Part shown: piece by piece, positions 35,791 through 44,846 of the stretch
Layout of the letters: each line of letters starts with the position of its first letter
Numbering within the stretch: position 1 is the stretch's first letter
DNA from: Leptolyngbya sp. SIO1E4
GTDB lineage: Bacteria > Cyanobacteriota > Cyanobacteriia > Phormidesmidales > Phormidesmidaceae
Reading direction: 5' to 3'
Length of the DNA stretch: 64,000 nt
Assembly: GCA_010672825.2 (NCBI GenBank)
Contig: JAAHFU020000006.1
Location: 187,549-251,548 of the forward strand
Made by a program: the position numbers and the translations under genes
Notes under the pieces: model-generated
What the model saw: the letters and a program-made list of their open reading frames with translations, nothing else
What the model was told of the DNA's origin: nothing
Databases searched by the model: none

Positions 35791-35985
35791 ATGACTACTG
35801 CCTCCGTCGCTATCTACAGTACTGATCACCAACGTCGGGTACGCGCTGCCGTTAAGCGCCTTGTTATCGAGCTCGGATATCTGGAACACTGCCTTAGCAG
35901 AGGTCTTCAAGACGCTAACATTCGAGCTGCAGCCAGTGGCCTTGATAGTGCGATTGATTGCCTGAATGAGCATCTGGCAAGATAG
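35791..35985 (+). CDS. 64-residue helical protein, paralogue of 18968 gene
   Basis: MTTASVAIYSTDHQRRVRAA, then RLVIELGYLEHCL and GLQDANIRAAASGLD. It matches the 18968-19168 product through its whole core. GAGGAAA is present ~10 nt before the ATG. It stands alone here, without the operon neighbours of the first copy, so one copy probably arose by duplication or came with a second element. Function unknown. Confidence 0.7.
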   Translation: MTTASVAIYSTDHQRRVRAAVKRLVIELGYLEHCLSRGLQDANIRAAASGLDSAIDCLNEHLAR

Positions 35986-36104
35986 CAACTTTTTCCAAAA
36001 GAAAAAGCCAGCTTGACGATGTGACCACAGGGACTCTCCCTTTAACTTTTGATCTAGATCGCCCCTTAGCTCCCTAGCTTGGGGGCTTTCCCGCTGATTC
36101 CTTC

Positions 36105-36440
36105 TTAAGACCTATGCTTCAGAAGGTCTCGCTCTTGTGGTGATAAGGCTTGCCACAGTTGCTGCTTCTGTATCTGGCTGAGTACAGCTAGCCATTCCAA
36201 TAAGTCATTCACCTCTTTCGCGGAGATCGCGGCTCGCACAACCCTCACCAAGTCGGCAAGTTCCTCAGCATTAAGGGAGAGATCGTAGTCCTGGGTTGGA
36301 GCTTGACAGTCATCGAACCAGTGTATCTGCCCTCTACTATCCAGTAGGCAAAGGCGCCCATAATGCTCATGCACATGTTTGACACAGAAGGTTTGCCCTT
36401 TGCGCCAATCAGTCAGGCAATCTCCCGGCTTGGGTTTCAT
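36105..36440 (-). CDS. hypothetical protein
   Basis: 111 residues: MKPKPGDCLTDWRKGQTFCV, then DSRGQIHWFDDCQAP and a helical end (QKQQLWQALSPQERDLL). The first half looks like a small beta domain. No family recognised. It seems intact and has normal codon use. Confidence 0.5.
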   Translation of the reverse strand: MKPKPGDCLTDWRKGQTFCVKHVHEHYGRLCLLDSRGQIHWFDDCQAPTQDYDLSLNAEELADLVRVVRAAISAKEVNDLLEWLAVLSQIQKQQLWQALSPQERDLLKHRS

Positions 36441-36961
36441 GACTCACTGTGTTCTCAGCCGTTGCGTTCAGATAGTGACTCCAGGTAAGGAATCGCGTCT
36501 TTCTCCAAGATATCCGTCCCCTCTCTGTCCTGTAAGGGCTCAAGTACCCTTGCTCACCCAGAACATAGAGAAACGACATCAGGCCAGACAATCTTGGCAG
36601 TGTGAGACTTCATAAAGATTCAAAGTTGTCGCCTGCAATCCACACGTATTCCACAGGGGTACTCAGGCGATGACTTGCTTCCAAGCTCTTTTGTGGAAAA
36701 CAATCAGCAGGCTCAGGTGATTTGAGCCACGTAGTTGTGTAAAGCAATGTCACAAATATGGCTTCTATCCCGCTTGACTTCGTCAAACCTCAGACTTCGT
36801 GAACGCTTTTGCCCCGTCATCTCACGTTGCAAATTCCCAAAACATGGCCCACAATATCACCCACTGCCAAAACTGCTTTAGCCAAACAGGGCTGTAATCC
36901 TGCCCATACATTGGCTATGAGCTGCTTTGTGGTGTCTTAGGAGTGTCTCAGAAATAACGTC
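36441..36961. other. non-coding stretch
   Basis: No supported gene. TTTCTGAGACAC, which recurs in the hairpin at 2940-2970, is found inverted (GTGTCTCAGAAA) just before 36960. A single TATTCCACA (one mismatch to a DnaA box) near 36648 is not enough to call an origin. Confidence 0.35.
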
Positions 36962-37177
36962 ATGGAAAGCAGAACAACCACTCGGACCGTTAGCTTGATG
37001 GTGGAACTTCCCGAAGAATTGTTGGACCCGCTGCAGGGGTTCCTGGAAGCTCGAAACGGATGGGAGCAAGACCGAGTCTTTGGAGCTGCGATCGCGCTCT
37101 TTCTCATGCAGAATGGTGTCAATCAGCGGCAGGTCAATCGTGTGTATCTCGATAACGTCTTTGGTTGTGCTCTCTAG
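36962..37177 (+). CDS. DUF2811 protein
   Basis: 71 residues: MESRTTTRTVSLMVELPEEL, then WEQDRVFGAAIALFLMQNGV and a VYLDNVF end. This is the pattern of the cyanobacterial DUF2811 family (E-[IL]-PE near the start, WDQDRVFxAAxxLFLMQNG). Function unknown; a ribbon-helix-helix-like fold is possible. The gene seems intact. Confidence 0.8.
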   Translation: MESRTTTRTVSLMVELPEELLDPLQGFLEARNGWEQDRVFGAAIALFLMQNGVNQRQVNRVYLDNVFGCAL

Positions 37178-37324
37178 CCGCATGACCTCCAAGCTTTCTG
37201 TTGAACCGTTCATTCCGGCATTAGCTCGGCAGATTCAAGATAGCAATGCCATTGCCTTCCTGAATCGCCTCCAGCGCCAGCCCATTACCGTCCCTGGTCT
37301 AGTAGCTGGCTGTCCGTCCGGTAA

Positions 37325-37513
37325 CGGTACCCACTGCAGTCCACGCTGATCCTTTGGGGCAATCGCGACACTACGCTGGGTATTGAAGACGCCTGGAAGT
37401 TCAAAAGAGCGATTCCTCACAGTCGTTTAATGTGGATCCGTGGGGCGGATCACGCGCCTCAAATCGATGCGCCTGAGGCAGTTGCTGAGGCCATCCTGCA
37501 AACACTCGACTGA
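37325..37513 (+). pseudogene. alpha/beta hydrolase C-terminal fragment
   Basis: The frame reads RYPLQSTLILWGNRDTTLGI, then HSRLMWIRGADHAPQIDAPE and EAILQTLD. This is the late part of an alpha/beta hydrolase, with the acidic residue strand (LILWGNRD) and the catalytic His (GADHAP). The 5' two thirds, including the nucleophile, are absent. No start codon fits. Confidence 0.65.
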
Positions 37514-37588
37514 TCGCAAAAAGCCGTGGCTGATGGAGCTCTGTTTGTATCTGAGAGACTGAGCTTACGGTCGCCTAGCTAAATTTGC

Positions 37589-37635
37589 TAACTGTTTGTC
37601 GTTTGATTGAAAATAAATCAAACGACAAACAGTTA
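37589..37635. promoter_or_regulatory. 20-bp perfect inverted repeat before 37670 gene
   Basis: TAACTGTTTGTCGTTTGATT (37589-37608) and its exact complement (37616-37635) enclose a 7-nt loop. The arm word AAACGAC appears again just before the ATG at 37670. The repeat could be a terminator-like hairpin, an operator, or the end of a small mobile unit; similar repeats lie at 8703 and 34069. Confidence 0.65.
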
Positions 37636-37669
37636 AAATCGTCGTGTTGGAGTAATTTAACCAAACGAC

Positions 37670-37981
37670 ATGAAAGCTTTGCAACAAGCCCTTGAAGAGC
37701 TGCGCGCTCACCGCCAGCGGATCGAAGCAAGCGGCCCCATCGCTCCAGCTGGGGTTTGGATTGAGGTCTATCGTCCAGGGGGTCGGGATGTAGACTACGC
37801 ACGACTGAAGGCTGAGACAGCAAGGTGGGGCAAGTCGCGCATGAGGGGATTAAAGCGGGTAGGCTCAGCTGACCATCGGGATTGGCAAACCCGCATTAAG
37901 CGGCGGGATGCTTTGCTCGAAATTGAGCGGCGATCGCGGGCAATTCAGGCTATGCTCGATGCCCCCATGTGGGAGCCATAG
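37670..37981 (+). CDS. hypothetical protein, intact member of a three-copy family
   Basis: 103 residues: MKALQQALEELRAHRQRIEA, then GVWIEVYRPGGRDVDYARLK, DHRDWQTRIKRRDAL and the end AIQAMLDAPMWEP. The start is helical; the middle is basic and probably binds nucleic acid. Two broken copies of its 3' end lie at 6657-6710 and 8731-8784, both at sites of rearrangement. Function unknown. It follows a strong inverted repeat and precedes the TnpB element. Confidence 0.55.
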   Translation: MKALQQALEELRAHRQRIEASGPIAPAGVWIEVYRPGGRDVDYARLKAETARWGKSRMRGLKRVGSADHRDWQTRIKRRDALLEIERRSRAIQAMLDAPMWEP

Positions 37982-38042
37982 GGGGAATGGCATTCACGTT
38001 GGCGAAGTCGCTCCTTCAGAGCCAGTGTTGCCGGAGGACATA

Positions 38043-38085
38043 CGTTTTCCTCCCCGACCTAAAGGCAAGGACAGGGAGGAAAACG
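38043..38085. repeat. 12-bp hairpin at TnpB element left side
   Basis: CGTTTTCCTCCC (38043-38054) pairs perfectly with GGGAGGAAAACG (38074-38085). IS200/IS605 elements end in subterminal hairpins; this one is 48 bp before the tnpB start, a plausible left-end structure. Confidence 0.5.
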
Positions 38086-38132
38086 AACGGCAGTTTTAAT
38101 TGGCACAAGTACAGGTAAACTATAATGAGTCT

Positions 38133-39238
38133 ATGGCCCAGACGATTTCCGTATCCTGCAAGCTTGAAGTTATGCCTGAATTGCGTGAGCGAATTGACGC
38201 CACCCTTCAGGCATTTGCCGATGGCTGCAATCACATCCTGCAAGTGTCGAAAGCGCACAAGCAGCGCAATGTGACCAAGCTGCATCACCTGGCGTATCAC
38301 GATGTCAGGGCCGCTACCGGGCTGAAAGCGAACCACACCTGTCAGGCCATCAGAAGGGTTGTTTACGCGCTCAAGACCCGAAACAAAGTACGGAAATTCA
38401 ATCCCACCAGCCTGTCTCTGGATGCCCACACCTTCAACTTCTGGGAAGACCAGCAGCTGGTCCGTGTCACTTTGTTGGATGATGCCGTCCGACTGTTGTT
38501 GTCCATTGGCAACTACCAACGAGCCTTGCTCAAGGGCCAGAAGCCGACGAGCGCGGTACTCGTTAAACGTCAGAACGGCGATTACTACATCTAGATACAG
38601 GTCAATGTGCCGACCCAACCACCGGGCAAAACACCCAAAGTGATTGGAGTTGACCTGGGTCTCAGAGACATTGCTCACACGAGTACAGGACTGTCTTGGC
38701 ATGGGAGCCAGTTCTCTCAAACCCAGGACAGGTTTAACCGTGTGCGGGCATCGATTCAGCGCCAACGCATCCGAGGGTCTAGGCGACTCCTCAAGAGGCT
38801 TTCTGACTCTGAACGACGCTTCAATAAGTGGGTGATACACAATATCAGCAAAACACTGGTAATCCATGCACGAGACAACCAAGCAGCGATCGCTTTTGAA
38901 GACCTGACAAGCATTTGCAGAACAACTAAGCAGCACGGCAAAAAGAAAAGAATCGTCGCCGGATGCATTCGTGGCCTAACTACATGCTCAAGCAATTCAC
39001 GCGCTACAAGGCCGCAATTGCTGGGGTGCCCGTAGTTGATGTCCCTGCGCCCTATACTAGCCAGACCCATCACATTTGCTTGCATATGGGCAAACGAAAC
39101 GGGAAAGACTTTTACTGTGCTCACTGCGATGTCCATGAAGATGCTGACCATAACGCTGCAAATGTGATTTCCCTCTTAGGGGGCTCCGTAATCAGTCCCG
39201 AACGTCCGTGGTTGAGCTGTCTTATCCAGGCGGCTTAA
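38133..39238 (+). pseudogene. tnpB: TnpB (OrfB) nuclease pseudogene
   Basis: MAQTISVSCKLEVMPELRER opens the gene. A TAG interrupts it at 38592-38594 after GDYYI; the same frame goes on with the RuvC part VIGVDLGLRDIAHTS (catalytic Asp) and AIAFEDLTSI (catalytic Glu). A frameshift near 38965 moves the end to another frame: MLKQFTRYKAAIAGVPVVDV, the zinc finger and DADHNAANVISLLGG (catalytic Asp). In the zinc finger the first Cys pair is changed (SQTHHIC for SQTCHxC). TnpB is the RNA-guided nuclease ancestor of Cas12; this copy is dead by at least two lesions. Confidence 0.8.
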
Positions 39239-39239
39239 C

Positions 39240-39285
39240 TGCAGGGCGAAAGCCCCGTCTCTTTGGAGCGGGGTAAGCTTACCTC
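39240..39285 (+). ncRNA. candidate omega-RNA 3' end / right end of element
   Basis: Just after the tnpB stop, CCCCG (39253-39257) pairs with CGGGG (39269-39273), followed by the palindrome TAAGCTTA. Omega RNAs of TnpB overlap the 3' end of the gene and finish at the element end with such hairpins. Inferred from position and form only. Confidence 0.4.
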
Positions 39286-39334
39286 AGATTTCCCTACATC
39301 CGAGCCTTGCGCCAATAACGGATTTAGCAAATGC

Positions 39335-39814
39335 TTACTCAAATGTTGATTGGCACTGATGTAGAGCTGTGACAATCACCCCGATCGTATTTCCGCCTAG
39401 CCGGATCGCTTCCTTATGAGCCGCTGTATCGATTCCCTTGGCCAGCCCAGACATCACTGTAAATCCATCAGTGACGAGTAACTTAGCAATTTTCTTAGCT
39501 CTGGCGATACCCGCCTCACTGGCTTCTCTGGCTCCGACGACAGTGACTGATCGCGACAACAACAAATCTAGATTGCCACGGTAGTACAAGACTTCGACAA
39601 GATATTTCGCGTCTCTCAGACGATTGGGATACTCGAAGTCCCGATAAAAAAGAGCCGCATATTCTATAAAAGGCATCAGGCTCTCAGCCTCAGCCTGAAC
39701 CACTTCCACCTCATCTACTGCAATGCCTTCTGAGGTAATCACACTAGACGGCAGAGTGTTGTCAAAACGGGAAATAGCTTGGTAACCTGCACGAGCGTTG
39801 TGGAGTGGGTTCAC
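39335..39814 (-). pseudogene. DprA/Smf-like protein, C-terminally truncated
   Basis: A 159-codon frame from GTG 39814. The Rossmann-like part typical of DprA is clear: LSRSVTVVGAREASEAGIAR, VMSGLAKGIDTAAHKEAIRL and GGNTIGVI. After GVI the family sequence stops and 12 unrelated codons lead to a stop. About half of the domain is missing; the break is near the right end of the TnpB element. Orphan DprA-like proteins occur in mobile and defence DNA. Confidence 0.65.
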
Positions 39815-39978
39815 AACGTCTCGTAGGAGGCAATCTCATGGACGGGACTGATGAGGCCAGGGAAACCCTCTAGCGCGTTGACTAATATTTCTCATCTCCA
39901 CATTCAGTAAAATTATACTTGTTATACTTGCATGGAGTCGAACGTACTACTGGAGCACCTTTTGAGCAGGGACAAAAT

Positions 39979-40110
39979 TTAAGCTTCGTACTTTACAGAA
40001 TGTCCCCCTAAATAGACAAACGCTTCCGCAGCGATATAGGTGTTTCCCTCGTAGACGTAAAAATCCTTAAATACCACCAGCTCGTATCGGGCGCTGCGTC
40101 GTTCAGAGAC
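39979..40110 (-). pseudogene. C-terminal fragment of hypothetical protein
   Basis: The frame reads SERRSARYELVVFKDFYVYE, then GNTYIAAEAFVYLGGHSVKY and EA stop. It has no start codon. Protein-like, family not recognised. Confidence 0.4.
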
Positions 40111-40252
40111 TCATACAAACCACTCGAAAACCGATTTGGTTGCTTCGATCATCTAGCCCGTTGAGATCGCGCACAGCCGAGCAGCAGTAGCTGGGGTGAT
40201 TATTCCAAGAACCGGCTCGCAGCCGTCGCAAGCGATCATCGCCATCAGCTAT
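40103..40252 (-). pseudogene. FGE-sulfatase (SUMF1-like) C-terminal fragment
   Basis: The frame reads LRAGSWNNHPSYCCSAVRD then LDDRSNQIGFRVVCMSL and a TGA. This is the strongly conserved end of formylglycine-generating-enzyme-like domains (RGGSWNNxPxxCRSAxR, NNxIGFRVV). Everything upstream is missing. Confidence 0.7.
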
Positions 40253-40310
40253 CCATACACTCCCAGCCTAGGTGAGAAAGCCTTGCTGTTTAGACTGATG
40301 AGGATCTGAC

Positions 40311-41150
40311 TTATGTTTTCTGCGTCTGCGATCGCATAAACTCAATGACCCGTTCAAAAACGGTGTGTGCTGGGTGTCCGGCTTCTCGATAGGCCAGCGT
40401 TAGCACCGCATGGGAGGTCTTAGAGATATTAAAGGGATTCCCTGGGCCAGATTTAATCTCGATAGTCTCGATGGCTTTGCCCCGTTTCCAGCATAGCTGC
40501 TCATCCTCTTGAACAACCTCTGGCGTCCCGCCAAACGTTTCTCTCAGGCTTTCCATCCTTTCTGCAGGACTGGTGGTGTCTTCAGAGAATCTTAGGGCAA
40601 GCAGGGGGACTCCAGCACTCGCTCGAGCCTGGGCCTGCTTAAGGTCCGTCTCTGAGATTCCTAGTGCTCGCTTGTGATCCGGGGTAAGACTGATGGGTAA
40701 GGACGGCTGACTAGCCACCGAAGCAATCACCGACGGGTCCGCCATCAGCGAGAGCACAAAACCCCCCGTTAAACACATACCAATCACACCAACGCCGGAA
40801 CCCCCACAATCGTCATGGGCTTTGCGGCAGAGCGCCCTCAGCCACTGGGTGATCGGGCTAGACTGTCGTTTGGCAAAGCAGTAGAACTCTTGGCTAAGAC
40901 AAACCTGACCGACAAAGCCTAGCGTTCCAAGAACCGAAAACGGGGTATCAGGTTCGCCAAACAGCAGAGGCATGTAGACGGTGAAACCAGCTGCTGCAAT
41001 GCGTCGAGCGAGGTCAACGCAGCTAGGAATCATGCCTGGCAGTTCATGCATGAGAACCACAGCAGGCCCGTTTCCCTTTCTGAAGACTTGTCTGGATGGA
41101 AAGCCATCACTCTTAAATTCGAATGCGTGAAAATCTCTCATGGGCCTCAT
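40311..41150 (-). CDS. dienelactone hydrolase family protein
   Basis: 279 residues. After the oxyanion strand (AVVLMHELPGMIPSCVDLAR) comes GVIGMCLTGGFVLSLM, the nucleophile elbow with Cys (G-x-C-x-G-G) typical of dienelactone hydrolases; ALRFSEDTTSPAERM and ISKTSHAVLTL give the late Asp and His. It probably hydrolyses a lactone or small ester in the cytoplasm. The starts at 41150 and 41141 are both possible. It is single, with pseudogenes on each side. Confidence 0.85.
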   Translation of the reverse strand: MRPMRDFHAFEFKSDGFPSRQVFRKGNGPAVVLMHELPGMIPSCVDLARRIAAAGFTVYMPLLFGEPDTPFSVLGTLGFVGQVCLSQEFYCFAKRQSSPITQWLRALCRKAHDDCGGSGVGVIGMCLTGGFVLSLMADPSVIASVASQPSLPISLTPDHKRALGISETDLKQAQARASAGVPLLALRFSEDTTSPAERMESLRETFGGTPEVVQEDEQLCWKRGKAIETIEIKSGPGNPFNISKTSHAVLTLAYREAGHPAHTVFERVIEFMRSQTQKT

Positions 41151-41426
41151 CGAAGGGTCGCTGCGACTCAGTGCAATAAGGATGAAAAGCTCTATATTGT
41201 AAAGCTTACAAGCGTTATGACGGATTTAGCCAATGGCCTTATTGCACTCCCAAACGTGGCTGATATTCAAAATCACCTTATGTGCATTTCCGAGGGGCTA
41301 TCTCCACTTCCCCTTTAGCATCGTACTGGCCTGCAATCCAGACTTGATTGAGCATCGGCACAAAAGCGTTGTTCTGGAGGCTAGAAGATCTAATGTGGAA
41401 GGGGTGGTTCTACCACAATCACGATC

Positions 41427-42124
41427 ATGGAAATCCAAACCATTCAGGGTAAGTCTGCTAGTATCCTCGGTTTAGCTGAGCCAGGCTCCCTGGAGTCGAG
41501 CTGTGTCGATTTGGCTTGGCAGGCTGGCATCAACTACTTCTTCGCTTATGGCATGAGCAGTGATAGTCCCTTACTCAGAGATTTACGACCACTCCTTCAG
41601 CAGCAGCGCGAATCGGTGATCGTGGCAACCGGTGGCGAGCAACGGGAAATTCCTCAGTGACAAGCTTACCTTGAGAAGGTTCGCCAGACCTTAGATATTG
41701 AGACAGTTAATATTCTCTTTGCTGAGTATGTCTCCCCAACCGATGACTGGCCTCAGGTGCAAGGGTTGCTGAATCAGCTTTATGATTGCAAGGCAGAGGG
41801 GCGCATTCGCTATGTCGGGGTGACAACCCATAACCGCTCGCGCCAACTCGTGCAAGACGCCCCCTACGATATCCTGATGCACTGCTGAAGACACATTCAA
41901 ACTGGCCAGGAGAGTCTCCGACAGCAGCGGATTACTATCGTTTCGGCCTCTACCAACCCACTATTCGACTAGCCCTGAGCTCTCCTCAGGCCCAGAGGGA
42001 GCTGGAGGCAAATTCAGCTGTTCTTAAAGCTCCCCGCATGTCTGGTCAAGAAATCACTCACTGGCAGACGTCTGGCGATCGGGATGGCATCGGGCAGGGT
42101 GCCTTTGAAACTCGCTGGCCCTGA
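41427..42124 (+). pseudogene. aldo/keto reductase pseudogene
   Basis: MEIQTIQGKSASILGLAEPG starts a frame with WQAGINYFFAYGMSSDSPLL; a TGA at 41658 interrupts it. The frame continues with KVRQTLDIETVNILFAEYVS and EGRIRYVGVTTHNRSRQLVQ, the typical aldo/keto reductase middle. After another stop near 41885 the end is found in a different frame (YYRFGLYQPTIRLALSSPQA to FETRWP). At least one nonsense and one frameshift lesion. Confidence 0.75.
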
Positions 42125-42173
42125 TGCAGCTTGCCAGGGGCCTATTAATTAACTATAACTTTTCACGCTTTGG

Positions 42174-42977
42174 CTATCTAGGTAACGGTACCAAAATCTG
42201 GTCAAGAACCAAGTTGTCTAGCTGGTTAGTGAGTTGTCCTGCTATTTGTGTATTTTTTATGAGAACCCCTAACTCCATATTGAGAGAAAGTGCATACTCC
42301 GTCAGATTAGCACTGGTTACAAACAGTTTTTCCTGATCGACGATCGCGCCTTTAACATGCAAAGAGCCGTACCTTCCTGCTCCATCAACGGGACGATTTT
42401 CCTTAGGCCAGACTAGAACTTCAGCACGCTTAAGAATTGGGGCATCGAAAGTAGACCGCAAACCAAAAGCAATTTTGCCCTCTCCGGAATCTGGCGTCTC
42501 TGCCAAAATACGAAGTTTGATGCCACGGTCTAAAGCGACAGCTAATGCTTGAACGATTTCTGGAATCTTGTAGATTGCGAAGCTGATTAGAGTTATTTCA
42601 TGTTGACACTCTCGGATTAGCTGCAACAGAACTTGGTCCGTTCTTCTAATGGCAAGGTTTGAGCAACTTGGCCCTGTCCAAACTAGATCGACAGCTAATT
42701 CTCGTTGAGCAGCTTGAGCAGTGTAAGCGGAACCAGTTAGAGCAGCAGCCAACTCGGAGCTTCCCCAGAATAAGGTATGGTCATCCCGCCAAGCACTCAG
42801 CAAATCCTGAAGAATCCGTCGAAACCGAGGATTGTTGACGGATTGGAGGAGTTGACTGGTTAAAGCCTCACTGCATGGAGCATGAGCCGATGCCAATTGC
42901 ACTGTGAGATCCTTTAGAACCTTAGATGGCAGCAAGCTGACGGTACGGTGAATTTCGGCAAGCAAGGAGAGAGACAC
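42174..42977 (-). CDS. drmC: DISARM protein DrmC (phospholipase D-like)
   Basis: 267 residues. A PLD/HKD motif is clear near residues 204-222: LHVKGAIVDQEKLFVTSANL, with His, Lys, Asp and Asn in the right spacing. An earlier weaker half lies around ECQHEITLISFAIYKIPEIV. DrmC is the PLD-domain core protein of DISARM, a restriction-modification-type anti-phage system. It starts 3 bp after the drmB stop and ends the operon. Confidence 0.85.
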   Translation of the reverse strand: MSLSLLAEIHRTVSLLPSKVLKDLTVQLASAHAPCSEALTSQLLQSVNNPRFRRILQDLLSAWRDDHTLFWGSSELAAALTGSAYTAQAAQRELAVDLVWTGPSCSNLAIRRTDQVLLQLIRECQHEITLISFAIYKIPEIVQALAVALDRGIKLRILAETPDSGEGKIAFGLRSTFDAPILKRAEVLVWPKENRPVDGAGRYGSLHVKGAIVDQEKLFVTSANLTEYALSLNMELGVLIKNTQIAGQLTNQLDNLVLDQILVPLPR

Positions 42978-42980
42978 GGC

Positions 42981-44846
42981 TTACTCCTGAAAAAAGGCCA
43001 GGTCTTTATCGGCAAACGTCGGCACTAATAAGGAACGGTCTAAATACTTGTTGCCTCTCTCACAAGAGGTTTCAGGACTAAAGAGACAGGCGTGGCAGGC
43101 TGCCCAGTGTAGAGAAGGAGTACCCTGATTCGGCTTGTGGTCGGCGCATAGAGGATCTGAGGCACACAGATGCATTCCGATCAGGGCCTGGGCAATGTGA
43201 TAGCCGAGAGTTTTCGGTTCTCCTAGGTTAACCAAGCCACCCAGTGTCCCCTCACTATCGGGAGCAGCAGTGTAGATTAATATGCCAGATTGAGGACCAT
43301 TTTCTTCTTCGGACCGTTTCGAGTAAATACGTTCTCTGAGGCTAGCGGCGTTATAGCCGCATTCAATAGCGAGCTGCCGCATGAGAGCATGGGCAAAGGA
43401 ATGCATCAGCAGGTAGCGCATTCCGGGAAAGGGAACCTTATTGGGGTCGAGGTTACGAGCGCGTAGCCATTGCTTTTGAGCCTCTCGGGTGCGCTGACCC
43501 CGTTGGTAGACCTGAACCTGATTTTCCCAGTTACGAAGCACGGATTCTTCAAACTGGAGAAAGATACCTTCACCTTTGACTTCAGTCGCGGGTGCCCAAA
43601 GAGGTGCATTGCGGCTAATCGGGGCACGGTACTCAGCTGGGATAGCCCCCGCATCATCAAAGTCACCAGGGGACTGAATTCGGGTGAACCCCACCAGAGC
43701 ACGAACCTCTCGCAGTCGCTCGACCAACACGACTTTATCGAAATAGGATTCGTAGCCAACTGGTGAAGCAACAGGACGTAACTGAAACTCGGTTGTGTTT
43801 TGAGTAGACACCGAGAGGGAGAAAACTTCCCATTCTGGAGTTTTCAAATCTCGAGCATCCGTCTCTTCCTGACCTTGCTGAATGAATTCGATTGTGGTCC
43901 AAATATCCTCAACAGGATATTTAGAAAACTCCTGGAGCTGCCCTGTAGCCTGCATCGCTGAAAGAAGGACTTGGAGAACGTCCTGACTAGTCGCTTTGCC
44001 CAAGGTGACCCAATTGTCCTGCACTAACTGGGTTAACTGATTGGAAGCGATGGGAATCGAGAGGGCAGATAAGGTAATGCCAAACCAGCTATTAGAGGCT
44101 CCCAGTAACATCCCCCGCATTTGTTGGGAGCATTCTTCGTCAAAATTGCGAATGTGAGGATGACGACCGCGACAGCGAGGCATGTTCTGTTTGCCCGATT
44201 CACCAAAGGCTTCGGAGAGCCGACGAGCTTTGGCATCACAGCCATCACAGCGCACCATGATATCGGTAGCGGCTCCCGTGACTCCGTATTCTTCAAATCG
44301 CAGTGACCCTTGGCAGTCAGAGGGACCCCGATGGACGAAGTAATGCCAAGGAAAATCGTCTAAATGTCCGTGCTCACAAGCGACTAGAAAACGCGAGGGA
44401 ATAACGGTAGGAGGCTTTTTAGCTTTAGCGCAATTCTTATGGATATACCGAGCTTCGTTAGGACGATAAGGGTTAATCTTCAGCTCAAATAGCCCCGATT
44501 GCAGGGGAGCCAACAGTCGGCACCGGGGACAGACCATCCAAGTGGGGAAAGGAGCAACGGGTATCCCAATACGAGCAGCTTCATCGAAAGGGTCAAAGGC
44601 TCCATCAGTGTCGGGCGGAATTGGAGGCGATCTCAAATCTTTAACCTGATTGCCCAGCTCATGGCGGACGGCGGCCAGCAGGCGTTCTTCATTTAGTTCA
44701 ATGGTGCGGGTCTTGTCCCAGCCTTCGAGGCCCATCACCATCGCGGAGAGATTGGGCAGATCGGCGATCGCACCAATGCCATAGGTAAATAAAATCTGGC
44801 TGGGGCGGAGTTCGCCCACACGATATTTGTAGGGGGATGCAGTCAT
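42981..44846 (-). CDS. drmB: DISARM protein DrmB (DUF1998)
   Basis: 621 residues starting MTASPYKYRVGELRPSQILF, with TYGIGAIADLPNLSAMVMGL, the standard opening of DrmB. Zinc-binding Cys clusters follow (WMVCPRCRLLAP, FLVACEHGHLDDFPW, VRCDGCDAK). The DUF1998 part has HSFAHALMRQLAIECGYNAA and GILIYTAAPDSEGTLGGLV, and a last CHACLFSPETSCERGN cluster. Its ATG overlaps the drmA stop by 4 nt. Known DrmA-DrmB pairs bind and load on phage DNA ends. Confidence 0.92.
   Translation of the reverse strand: MTASPYKYRVGELRPSQILFTYGIGAIADLPNLSAMVMGLEGWDKTRTIELNEERLLAAVRHELGNQVKDLRSPPIPPDTDGAFDPFDEAARIGIPVAPFPTWMVCPRCRLLAPLQSGLFELKINPYRPNEARYIHKNCAKAKKPPTVIPSRFLVACEHGHLDDFPWHYFVHRGPSDCQGSLRFEEYGVTGAATDIMVRCDGCDAKARRLSEAFGESGKQNMPRCRGRHPHIRNFDEECSQQMRGMLLGASNSWFGITLSALSIPIASNQLTQLVQDNWVTLGKATSQDVLQVLLSAMQATGQLQEFSKYPVEDIWTTIEFIQQGQEETDARDLKTPEWEVFSLSVSTQNTTEFQLRPVASPVGYESYFDKVVLVERLREVRALVGFTRIQSPGDFDDAGAIPAEYRAPISRNAPLWAPATEVKGEGIFLQFEESVLRNWENQVQVYQRGQRTREAQKQWLRARNLDPNKVPFPGMRYLLMHSFAHALMRQLAIECGYNAASLRERIYSKRSEEENGPQSGILIYTAAPDSEGTLGGLVNLGEPKTLGYHIAQALIGMHLCASDPLCADHKPNQGTPSLHWAACHACLFSPETSCERGNKYLDRSLLVPTFADKDLAFFQE

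Larger units (their letters stand above)
38020..39290 (+). mobile_element. IS200/IS605-type element carrying a dead tnpB
   Basis: Comprises a hairpin on the left, a broken tnpB and a GC-rich hairpin after its stop that resembles the right end. There is no tnpA. Exact ends are uncertain because IS605 elements have no inverted repeats or target duplications. The right end lies next to a truncated DprA-like gene, which it may have interrupted. Confidence 0.5.
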
